NCBI RefSeq assembly: GCF_029360765.1
Contig: NZ_JARKNA010000003.1
Coordinates: 420,987 to 484,986 of the forward strand
Direction: 5' to 3'
From: Terrimonas pollutisoli
GTDB taxonomy: Bacteria > Bacteroidota > Bacteroidia > Chitinophagales > Chitinophagaceae
Length of the DNA stretch: 64,000 bases
Shown: piece after piece, positions 51,992 through 59,426 of the stretch
Layout: each line of letters opens with the position of its first letter
Numbering within the stretch: position 1 is the stretch's first letter
Position numbers and translations under genes: made by a program
Notes under the pieces: model-generated
What the model was told of the DNA's origin: nothing
The model's database searches: none
Seen by the model: only the letters and a program-made list of their open reading frames with translations

Positions 51992-52903
51992 TTACAGGAG
52001 TGGCAAATGAACTTCAGCCATCATGCAGCGGGCACTACCACCGCCATTTGTTTCTATGGTAGTAAGCGGTGAGTGAATGATCCTGTTATACCTGCTAAGT
52101 TCTTCTATTTGATCGTTTGTCAACGCATCAAAGGCTTGTGTCGACATGACAAGCAGCTTTTCACCCTTGTCATTTTCTACCTGCAACATATTACCGGCAA
52201 AATGATTGACCTGGTGAAGTGTAATGGCAATTATTTTCTTATGGCTGTTAATTATTGTATCTGCTACCATTCTTTGCTGTTCAGGATCGTAAATACTTTC
52301 GAGACAGATCACCACATATTGATCAGCTACGCACATCAACACATTGGTATGATAAATAGCCTGCCCGTTGCCGTCAGTTGCATTAAACACCACAGGTTTA
52401 TATCCCATTTTTGTGCAAAAGTCAGCCAGCACTTTTTCGTTGGTTCGCGGAGAAAGGCAGGCATAAGCGATATGATTGTCCCTGTCCAGCACCATGCTTC
52501 CCGTACCTTCCAAAAAGATATTTTCGTTTTCGTAGTTGCTAAGATCAATTTTCTTAGCAATGGAAAATTTTTTAGTGATGGTGTCCAGTACATGTTCTTT
52601 TCTTTCAGCCCGCCTGTTGACTGCATACATCGGGTAAAGCAACAATGTTCCATCGTGATGAAATGAAACCCAGTTGTTCGGGAAGATAGAATCGGGGGTG
52701 TGAGGGACGAGAGTGTCTTCCACTACTGTTACTTCCACTCCATTTGTTCGTAATACATTGACAAAGTCACTGAATTCAGTCAATGCTTTTTGTTGTATAT
52801 CCGCTTCATTGCTTTTTACCTGGAATGCATTGTTGACGGCTGTTTCGGCATTGTAGCCAAAATTCACCGGCTGTATCATTAGTAAGTGGGATGTCGTTTG
52901 CAT
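51992..52903 (-). CDS. ctlX: Citrulline utilization hydrolase-type amidinotransferase-fold protein
   Basis: 303 residues of the guanidino-group-modifying superfamily. MIQPVNFGYNAETAVNNAFQ, PDSIFPNNWVSFHHDGTLLLYPMYAVNRRAERK and the C-terminal nucleophile GGGSARCMMAEVHLPLL (Cys293) match CtlX; YHTNVLMCV carries the catalytic His and FLEGTGSMVLDR the acidic pair. In the CtlX family the reaction is thought to hydrolyse citrulline or a related guanidino/ureido compound. The next gene upstream on the same strand is an arginine-deiminase-fold protein, so both may act on arginine-derived compounds. Confidence 0.85.
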   Translation of the reverse strand: MQTTSHLLMIQPVNFGYNAETAVNNAFQVKSNEADIQQKALTEFSDFVNVLRTNGVEVTVVEDTLVPHTPDSIFPNNWVSFHHDGTLLLYPMYAVNRRAERKEHVLDTITKKFSIAKKIDLSNYENENIFLEGTGSMVLDRDNHIAYACLSPRTNEKVLADFCTKMGYKPVVFNATDGNGQAIYHTNVLMCVADQYVVICLESIYDPEQQRMVADTIINSHKKIIAITLHQVNHFAGNMLQVENDKGEKLLVMSTQAFDALTNDQIEELSRYNRIIHSPLTTIETNGGGSARCMMAEVHLPLL

Positions 52904-52911
52904 AAAAAAAG

Positions 52912-53034
52912 TTTGAAGTCAGTGAAATTGAAGTCGGAAGTCAGAGGTCGGAAGCCGGAGATCAGAAGTCAGAGCCTGGAGGCTGGAGTTTTCTTTCTGA
53001 CTTCAGACCTCAGACATCTGTCCTCAGACATCAT
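52912..53034. repeat. Degenerate GAAGTCAGA repeat array
   Basis: Between CtlX and the deiminase the sequence is built from variants of GAAGTC(A/G)GA: GAAGTCAGTGAAATTGAAGTCGGAAGTCAGAGGTCGG and so on, then the complementary CTGACTTCAGACCTCAGACATC. The two halves can fold into a long imperfect hairpin. The right end reaches 11 bp into the deiminase coding region, supplying its C-terminal codons. Such low-complexity arrays are typical dispersed repeats of Bacteroidota intergenic regions. Confidence 0.65.
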
Positions 53035-54469
53035 CTCTCAAAAGCGGCATACTCATACAATGAAAACCTCCCCTTGCTCTTGACAATTCGGCGGACGGCA
53101 TAGTGATCAGCGTATTTTCAATTTCCTTCACTTCTATCTCGCCATTTTCAAGCTTATTGACCAGTTCGTGTGCATGAATAATGCTGAATCCTGCTTGCTT
53201 AAAGGCTTCCATCGTTTTGTCGTTCCTGTCGTACCCTAAGACAACACCTTCTTTCAATGCCAGCAAGTTGCAGGAGTCGGTCCATTGCTCTCTTGCATCA
53301 AAGGGAAATTCGTTATTGCCCGAGTAAATGAACTTTACTTTTTCATCACAGCCAAGGTCGTTCTTACTTATATCGATCAATAGTTCTTCCAGGTTGTCAA
53401 AATATTCCGGTGTGGAAGGATCTTTTTTCCGGAACTGGATGATACTTATTTTATCTTCTTTTTTGCTTCCCTCCAAAACTCTCTGTACCGGGTCGGCATC
53501 TTCCATCTTAATCGCTTTGCGGGAAAAAGCGCCAAGTAATACCCAAACGTTCCGTTTTACCTGTGTGAACACCGTATCAATATGCATGTAATCCCTTTTC
53601 TTAGGAATTTTTACAATGGTAATTTTTTTCACAATATTTTTTTCAAACAGAATTTTAATGCACTGGTGCGCCGCCTCCATCGTTGTTCTTTCACTGATGC
53701 CCACCAGCAGGTGATCTTTGGTGACGACCATTATGTCACCGCCTTCCAGCGTCACCTTTTTATCATCTCCATCCCTGGGCAATAAAAAATGATAAGAAGT
53801 ATTGGGCAGTTCAATAATGTTGTTACGATAGTCGGCAAAGAGCGGATGCGAATAGAAAATATATTTTACCAGCAATGCTTCACGGGTTCTTGCTTTTTTC
53901 GCCGGCTTGTTTAGCAGAATATGATCATTGATAACGATACCAATATCTCGGGTAAAGATCAGGTTAGGAATAGGCGGAAAGAGCATTTCCTTATCGTTGG
54001 ACGTGCCACTGATAAAGACTTTCGCTAATTCTTTTCCATCTAACCGGGCCAATTCATCCTGTAGTTCGTAAGAGCAATTCTCAATAGCACATACAGAAGC
54101 GACCAGTTTCAATTTGATTTCATGGTCTTCTAAAATTTCACCCAGCAACCATTGCAGTTCTACTACTTTGTCCGACTTAAAAAAATGGTTGTGATCTGGT
54201 TTATAAAAACTAAAATCATTTTCACTGTCGTCGATATGTTTTAAGCGACCCCTGATCTTTTCGGGATCAAGAAAGTAAAGTAATAGTTTAGTGTAATAGT
54301 CATATTCTTTACGGCGGATAGTTTCGAGATGGACAATATCTTCAAATAGCCAGTCCTGTGCTTTTGAAGGAACTACTTTTCCCAGGCCGCTGTCAGGACT
54401 GTGTACCAATAATCGTCGTAAAGTACCAATTTCAGAAGTGACATTGATCTTATTCTTCATTTTTGCCAT
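53024..54469 (-). CDS. Arginine deiminase-family protein
   Basis: 481 residues from the ATG at 54469 (MAKMKNKINVTSEIGTL); a TTG 21 bp upstream is a less likely start. The pentein fold: TLRRLLVHSPDSGL, FTRDIGIVIND (substrate Asp pair region), LEGGDIMVVTKDHLLVGISERTT, YMHIDTVFTQV (His), and the nucleophile at the C-terminus RGGFHCMSMPL (Cys471). Longer than classical ArcA (about 410 residues). Converts arginine to citrulline and ammonia if it is a true deiminase; the neighbouring CtlX could act on the product. No arcB/arcC genes are nearby, so it is not a complete fermentation pathway. Confidence 0.83.
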   Translation of the reverse strand: MAKMKNKINVTSEIGTLRRLLVHSPDSGLGKVVPSKAQDWLFEDIVHLETIRRKEYDYYTKLLLYFLDPEKIRGRLKHIDDSENDFSFYKPDHNHFFKSDKVVELQWLLGEILEDHEIKLKLVASVCAIENCSYELQDELARLDGKELAKVFISGTSNDKEMLFPPIPNLIFTRDIGIVINDHILLNKPAKKARTREALLVKYIFYSHPLFADYRNNIIELPNTSYHFLLPRDGDDKKVTLEGGDIMVVTKDHLLVGISERTTMEAAHQCIKILFEKNIVKKITIVKIPKKRDYMHIDTVFTQVKRNVWVLLGAFSRKAIKMEDADPVQRVLEGSKKEDKISIIQFRKKDPSTPEYFDNLEELLIDISKNDLGCDEKVKFIYSGNNEFPFDAREQWTDSCNLLALKEGVVLGYDRNDKTMEAFKQAGFSIIHAHELVNKLENGEIEVKEIENTLITMPSAELSRARGGFHCMSMPLLRDDV

Positions 54470-54680
54470 AAAGTCAATCTTTTTAACCAAAAAATTTATG
54501 TAAGAAGCTCCTGCTTCTAAGGGTGCTTACGCAGATATATCAATCGGGGATATAAAAATTGGCCGGGATGAGACCGGCAAATCTGTTCATGCGGATATCA
54601 GTGTTTCGGCGCATAAAACCTGCAATCGTGCTGTAAAGGTAAGGAATAACGGCCCGAGGGCAAATGAAGGGGTGATGGTT

Positions 54681-54733
54681 GTTTGAGGTTTGAAGTTTAA
54701 AACCTCAAACCTCAAACCCGGAACCTCAAACTT
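54681..54733. repeat. ACCTCAAAC tandem/inverted repeat near the universal stress gene
   Basis: GTTTGAGGTTTGAAGTTT (54681-54698) is followed by AACCTCAAACCTCAAAC and AACCTCAAACTTC. The half GTTTGAGGTTT is the complement of AAACCTCAAAC, so a hairpin forms. The motif ACCTCAAACTTC also occurs at 8872-8883. It ends 7 bp beyond the stop codon of the universal stress gene. Confidence 0.6.
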
Positions 54734-54740
54734 CTATTGA

Positions 54741-55523
54741 TTATTGATGCACGGCCAGCAAAGGAACTGAACTATTAAAGGCAAGTTTTTTAGTATGACT
54801 GCTGCTAAACAGGCTGTTCATAAATGTATGATTCTTGGGAACAACGATCAGCAGGTCGATATTTTTATCCCTTGAAAATTGTTCTACCGCCTCATAAAAA
54901 TCATTCATACCGATAAAGTAAAATTCAGGATTGAATTCAGCGAACATTTTTTGCATCTTGGCCCTTTCGGTAAGATATTCTTCAGTCAGCGCCACATAAT
55001 GCTCATTATCTACATTTACAATGTGCAGATTGGCATTAAATATTTCGAGAATGGTTTTAATTGCTAAAATAGGAGTTGCATCTACCTCTTTGAAATCAGA
55101 AGCCAGGCTTACATTATTGATGCCATTGAATTTAGCAGTCGGAGGAATGATCATCACCGGACAAATGCCCTCTTCCGCCATTTTCACCGTATTGCTGCCC
55201 ATGAAAAATTGCCGCCACTCATCTTTTTCAGTAATGCCCATCACAATCATTTCAGCAGTTTTCTGGTAGGCCAGCCTGCTAAGGTTATCAATCAGGTCAG
55301 AACCTAGCTCTTTTATGATCTCAATATTGCTTACACCACTTCCTTCCATTTCTGCTTTAAGACTTTCAAGGTATTGTGTTGCTGTTGAAGCTTCCTCCTC
55401 ATCTTTGAACATGTTGTAGAGGATCACACGGGTATTTGCTTTTTCACTTAACATTTTAGTGGCATAGCGAACCGCATTTAAAGAAGTTTCAGAAAAGTCT
55501 ACCGGAATTATAATGTCTCTCAT
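54741..55523 (-). CDS. Tandem UspA universal stress protein
   Basis: 260 residues of two UspA domains. Domain 1 starts MRDIIIPVDFSETSLNAVRYATKML and ends MIVMGITEKDEWRQFFMGSNTVKMAEEGICPVMIIPP, the typical G-x-G-type end; domain 2 runs NNVSLASDFKEVDATPILAIKTILEIFNANLHIVNV to LLIVVPKNHTFMNSLFSSSHTKKLAFNSSVPLLAVHQ. Cytoplasmic. USPs respond to stress, growth arrest or energy stress and may bind ATP. It is monocistronic and a perfect inverted repeat lies 25 bp upstream of its start. Confidence 0.9.
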   Translation of the reverse strand: MRDIIIPVDFSETSLNAVRYATKMLSEKANTRVILYNMFKDEEEASTATQYLESLKAEMEGSGVSNIEIIKELGSDLIDNLSRLAYQKTAEMIVMGITEKDEWRQFFMGSNTVKMAEEGICPVMIIPPTAKFNGINNVSLASDFKEVDATPILAIKTILEIFNANLHIVNVDNEHYVALTEEYLTERAKMQKMFAEFNPEFYFIGMNDFYEAVEQFSRDKNIDLLIVVPKNHTFMNSLFSSSHTKKLAFNSSVPLLAVHQ

Positions 55524-55547
55524 ATAAAGGTGTTTGTTGGTTAGGGT

Positions 55548-55578
55548 CCTTCATAAAATTTTCAAGCCTTTATGAAGG
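55548..55578. promoter_or_regulatory. Perfect 10-bp inverted repeat in the universal-stress 5' region
   Basis: CCTTCATAAA (55548-55557) and TTTATGAAGG (55569-55578) spaced by 11 bp, 25 bp upstream of the ATG at 55523. It fits a dimeric regulator site, or a 5'-UTR hairpin on the minus-strand mRNA. Confidence 0.45.
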
Positions 55579-55682
55579 TTTGGTTGGTTTTATTTAGTAA
55601 ACAAAGAAACTGAAAATAAAGAAAGTCGTCAAAAATCAAAAATTTGTTTAGCCCATAACATAGTTTGGAAAAAAGGGAAGGT

Positions 55683-55690
55683 TAAGTTTG
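55683..55690 (+). promoter_or_regulatory. -7 box of the methyltransferase gene
   Basis: TAAGTTTG fits TAnnTTTG and is followed by CA; TTTG at 55664-55667 lies 15 nt upstream, slightly short. It overlaps the TTG at 55688, which argues that translation starts at the ATG 55712 (about 15 nt leader). Confidence 0.45.
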
Positions 55691-55711
55691 CATCTTAAAT
55701 TGGAAGATAAA

Positions 55712-56314
55712 ATGACCGATGCCGTGAAACAGGATTTAGATAAATGGTTTAGTTCAGACAACCAGTTTCATGCTTTATTCCCTGCCTCTGTTCATGAATT
55801 GGCCCGCAATCACTGGACGCCGTTGCGGATAGCGCAGAAGGCGGCTGATTTCCTGGCAGCGGAAGGTGGTGTGAAGATATTGGATATTGGGAGTGGCATT
55901 GGTAAGTTTTGCCTCGCTGCCGCTTATTACAAGCCCAATGCGTTTTACTATGGCATTGAGCAGCGGGATGATCTGGTGGATTATGCTGAGAAAGCCCGGC
56001 TCTTTTTGGGGATGACTAACGTATCTTTTGTCAAAGGCAATTTTATGGAGCTGGATTTTACTCACTATGACCACTTTTACTTCTATAATTCATTTTATGA
56101 AAATCTCATTCTTACGCATAAGATCGATGAAAACGTCAATTATTCCATAGAGTTATATAACCAATATAGCCGATACCTTTATCGGCAGTTATCCAAAAAA
56201 CCATCCGGCACCAGGGTTGTCACTTTTCATGGTATGGATGATATTTTGCCGCCGGGTTACCTGGAAGGAGGAAGCGAGGTAAATAACTTGTTGAAATATT
56301 GGATAAAAGAATAA
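55712..56314 (+). CDS. SAM-dependent methyltransferase (class I, small)
   Basis: 200 residues from the ATG at 55712 (MTDAVKQDLDKWFSS), chosen over an in-frame TTG at 55688 that lies inside the promoter box. A class I SAM fold: VKILDIGSGIGKFCLAAAYY (motif I), FYYGIEQRDDLVDYA (acidic end of motif II), VSFVKGNFMELDFTHYDHFYFYNSF (motif IV-like). The substrate cannot be recognised. It converges on the PBP1A gene, sharing a terminator. Confidence 0.78.
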   Translation: MTDAVKQDLDKWFSSDNQFHALFPASVHELARNHWTPLRIAQKAADFLAAEGGVKILDIGSGIGKFCLAAAYYKPNAFYYGIEQRDDLVDYAEKARLFLGMTNVSFVKGNFMELDFTHYDHFYFYNSFYENLILTHKIDENVNYSIELYNQYSRYLYRQLSKKPSGTRVVTFHGMDDILPPGYLEGGSEVNNLLKYWIKE

Positions 56315-56321
56315 ATCCGAT

Positions 56322-56351
56322 AAAAAACCGGCTATGTTGAGCCGGTTTTTT
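56322..56351. terminator. Bidirectional terminator between methyltransferase and PBP1A
   Basis: AAAAAACCGGC (56322-56332) pairs with GCCGGTTTTTT (56341-56351) around a short loop, giving U-tracts on both strands. The stops of the convergent genes are 7 and 5 bp away. Confidence 0.85.
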
Positions 56352-56356
56352 ATCAT

Positions 56357-58774
56357 TTACTGTTCCTCTTTTTTACCGAATATTTTTTTCAGGAATCCTT
56401 TCTTTTTTTTTGGCTCATCGGTGGGGGAGCCGATGGGCTTGCTTTCACTCTTTTTTCTATCGCCGGAACTTTGATTGTTTAATGAATCTTTTTTAGTCGG
56501 ACGGGGAGCATCATCTTCAACCACTGGTTTTGATTCCGGGCCAATATAATTGTAATCATCTGCTGTACCCACTCCCTGGTCAACACCCTCTGCTTCCGGA
56601 TTGGGAGCTGTATCTACGGGCATGATATCGGCGCTGTTGATTTGATTATCATAATCAGCAGGCTGTACAAAATGTGCTTCCCTTTCTATTCCTAACGATT
56701 TATCTGCATATACTTTTTTAAAAAATACTTCCCAAATTGGTCTGGCCGCTGCACCGCCAAAGCCACCTGCACTCTCGTTCCTGATAAAACGATCATCACA
56801 ACCCACCCAAACGCCACCTAACAGTTGAGGGGTATAGCCCATATACCAGGCATCTGCATTGTCATTGGTGGTACCTGTTTTGCCGGCCATTTCTGCAGCG
56901 CCTAACCTGTTTCTCAAGCCCGCAGCAGTACCCACATCAACGGTGCCCTGCATCATTCTTGCCATGCGGTAAGCGGTGATCTCGCTGATTGCTTCTTTGC
57001 GGTTTACGCTGTAATCAAAACGCTTGATTATATTCCCGTTCCTGTCTTCAATGCGGCTGATAAAAAATGGTTTGGTTGAAAACCCGCGGCCCGCAAAAAT
57101 GGAATACCCCCATAGCATTTCAAATAATGAAAGATCACAGGCTCCAAGAGCGATAGATGGATAGGCTTCTACTTTAGTCGGGATATTGATACGTCCCAGG
57201 AAATCGGCAAATTGTTTGGCGCCCACCTGCTTCATGATGTAAGCCGTTGCACAGTTTTTTGACCAGGCCAATGCTGAAGCCATTGTCATAGTTCGTCCAC
57301 TGCAGGTTTTGGTGGTAGCAGGTACTAACTGATTCTTACCGAAGCTTTGTTGCTGGTCTATCACTTCTGTTTCCGGCGTAAAACCTCTTTCTTCCATGGC
57401 CTGTGCATACAGCAGTGGTTTGATGGTAGACCCAACCTGGCGTTTTGTCTTCAGGTTAGCATGATCGTATTTATAAGTTTTGAAATTGATACCACCAACC
57501 CAGGCTCTTACTTCGCCGGTCAATGGGTCCATCACCATAAAAGCGGCTTGTACCATTTGCCGGTGGTATTTGATGGAATCATAAGGCGTCATCACCGTAT
57601 CTTTTTCACGATGGCTGTTCCAGGCAAAAACTTTCATCGGCACTTTTTTGTAGAAAGTTGCTTTTATTTCTTTGTCGGTAAAGCCTTCATCCGCTAAATA
57701 TCGCCAGCGATCACTTTTTTTCATTTCGGCCTGCAATACATTTTCATGGCCCTTCCATACGGAGCCGGTCTTTATCATTCGCTGTGCATTCAATGCTTTT
57801 TGAAGAACAGGCATTTGAGAGGCGGTTGCCTCTTCCGCATATTCCTGCATACGGGGATTGATGGTCGTGTAAATTTTCAACCCGTCTTTATAAATATCGT
57901 AGGGTTCTCCATTAGGTTTTTCCAATCCTTTCAATGCGGCACGGACTTCGTCTTTCAATACCTCACGGAAATAAGGCGCATAACCGGTATTCTCATCCAG
58001 TTTTTTATAACGGGTCATGTCGATCGGTAATGCTTTCAGTTTCGCCGCTTCAGCCGCATTGATCTTTCCATTTACTTCCATCTGACCAATTACCACGTTG
58101 CGGCGATCTAATGCCGCCTTTGGATTTCGTACGGGATTATAAATTGTATTTCCTTTCAGCATACCCACCAGCAATGCTGCTTCCTCTACTTTCAGGCGAT
58201 CCGGCTCTTTCTGAAAAAAAGTGCGGGAGGCATTACGAATGCCATAGATATTATTACCAAACGGAACCGCATTCAGGTATAAAGTCAGAATCTCTTCCTT
58301 GGTAAAATTTCTTTCAAGCTTGACGGCAATGATCCATTCTTTTAATTTTTCAATTACCCGCCAGGCCCTGTTTTTACTTCCCTGTTCGAGCAATGCCTTG
58401 GCCAATTGTTGAGTAAGGGTACTGCCACCGCCCTGGCCGCCTAAAGTAAAAACGGCACGCAAGGTAGACTTGAAGTCAATACCGGCATGATTGTAAAAAC
58501 GTTCGTCTTCGGTAGCGACCAGTGCATTGGTTACATTGGCAGAAATATCACGGAATTTTACATTGCTGCGGTTGCCTCGCTCTGTATAATATTTGCCCAT
58601 CAGGGTGCCGTCATTGGCAATTACTTCAGAAGCTTGTTGTATGGATGGATTTTCTAATTCCTGCAACGAAGGCATGTTTCCAAACACGCCGAAATTGGCC
58701 AATGCGATCAGTAAAGCAAATGCCAATAAGCCAAAAAGAAAAATGCGCCAGAAAATGCGGACTGATTTTGTCAT
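56357..58774 (-). CDS. Penicillin-binding protein 1A-like bifunctional peptidoglycan synthase
   Basis: 805 residues. One N-terminal transmembrane helix (about 8-30) leads into a GT51 transglycosylase (VATEDERFYNHAGID, GGSTLTQQLAKALL, EKLKEWIIAVKLERNFTKEEILTLYLNAVPFGNNIYGI) and a transpeptidase with GSTIKP (nucleophile Ser449), SKNCA and KTGTTNDNADAWYMGYTP. The C-terminus (about 735-805) is a lysine/serine-rich disordered tail ending KKKKGFLKKIFGKKEEQ. Polymerises and cross-links glycan strands in the periplasm. Complete catalytic motifs, normal length. Downstream terminator shared with the methyltransferase gene. Confidence 0.95.
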   Translation of the reverse strand: MTKSVRIFWRIFLFGLLAFALLIALANFGVFGNMPSLQELENPSIQQASEVIANDGTLMGKYYTERGNRSNVKFRDISANVTNALVATEDERFYNHAGIDFKSTLRAVFTLGGQGGGSTLTQQLAKALLEQGSKNRAWRVIEKLKEWIIAVKLERNFTKEEILTLYLNAVPFGNNIYGIRNASRTFFQKEPDRLKVEEAALLVGMLKGNTIYNPVRNPKAALDRRNVVIGQMEVNGKINAAEAAKLKALPIDMTRYKKLDENTGYAPYFREVLKDEVRAALKGLEKPNGEPYDIYKDGLKIYTTINPRMQEYAEEATASQMPVLQKALNAQRMIKTGSVWKGHENVLQAEMKKSDRWRYLADEGFTDKEIKATFYKKVPMKVFAWNSHREKDTVMTPYDSIKYHRQMVQAAFMVMDPLTGEVRAWVGGINFKTYKYDHANLKTKRQVGSTIKPLLYAQAMEERGFTPETEVIDQQQSFGKNQLVPATTKTCSGRTMTMASALAWSKNCATAYIMKQVGAKQFADFLGRINIPTKVEAYPSIALGACDLSLFEMLWGYSIFAGRGFSTKPFFISRIEDRNGNIIKRFDYSVNRKEAISEITAYRMARMMQGTVDVGTAAGLRNRLGAAEMAGKTGTTNDNADAWYMGYTPQLLGGVWVGCDDRFIRNESAGGFGGAAARPIWEVFFKKVYADKSLGIEREAHFVQPADYDNQINSADIMPVDTAPNPEAEGVDQGVGTADDYNYIGPESKPVVEDDAPRPTKKDSLNNQSSGDRKKSESKPIGSPTDEPKKKKGFLKKIFGKKEEQ

Positions 58775-58972
58775 TTGAGATATTTTTTATGCTGTGGCTA
58801 GCCAAATTCAAGAGTGACGATAAACAAATAGGTTAGCAAAAAGCAAACCGAAATTAGTAAAAAGCTGTTAGTTCACAGCTTGATATGGAAGCGTTTTTAT
58901 GAGCCCAATTAAAATCATATAAAAATTAACAGAAATGCAGCTATTTGGGCTTATCCATCGTTAGTGCTCCGT

Positions 58973-59395
58973 TTAATCTTCATATGAATAAAATGCATTG
59001 CTTGCTAAATACATTAACCCAATCGGAATATTGGTAATTAGATTAGAAATAATAGAGCTTTTCAAGCCTGGCAAAAATTTGTTGTTTCGTGTAGCTAAAA
59101 TGTAGAAAGGCAACTCTATAATAATAGAACAAATAGTAAAAAAAATGACACCTAATGCAAAGAGTGATTTTTTTACAACTCCTGTTTTGAAGCCAAACCA
59201 TTGATCATGAAAATAATAATCAATTGAGTGAGTTGTTAAATAAGCGCCTAAAAATAAAGATGTGTATTCTGCCAGAATTATTGGTAATAACGATATTGTT
59301 GCCTTTGAAATATTTTTTAAAATAAAATGATCGATACTAACAAAAACCAAGGTGACAAAGAGAATGTGAAAGAAAGCTAAAATTGTAACGTTCAT
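58973..59395 (-). CDS. Small multi-pass membrane protein of unknown function
   Basis: 140 residues with four strongly hydrophobic segments (about 5-22, 35-55, 76-98, 110-132), suggesting an inner-membrane protein. No family recognised. Codon use is A/T-rich. It lies 31 bp downstream of the PorW-like gene on the same strand and may belong to the same transcript. It has an ATG and its length is typical of a genuine small membrane gene, but functional evidence is absent. Confidence 0.55.
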   Translation of the reverse strand: MNVTILAFFHILFVTLVFVSIDHFILKNISKATISLLPIILAEYTSLFLGAYLTTHSIDYYFHDQWFGFKTGVVKKSLFALGVIFFTICSIIIELPFYILATRNNKFLPGLKSSIISNLITNIPIGLMYLASNAFYSYED

Positions 59396-59426
59396 TTTGG
59401 ATTTATGTAGAATTGATTGCTGGTAT

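Noticed and set aside
52073..52666. Plus-strand 197-residue frame opposite CtlX
   Set aside because: Long but purely antisense to the conserved CtlX coding sequence; no recognisable domain.
52912..53034. CRISPR array at the deiminase/CtlX spacer
   Set aside because: The units are short, degenerate and lack regular spacers; no cas genes are present.
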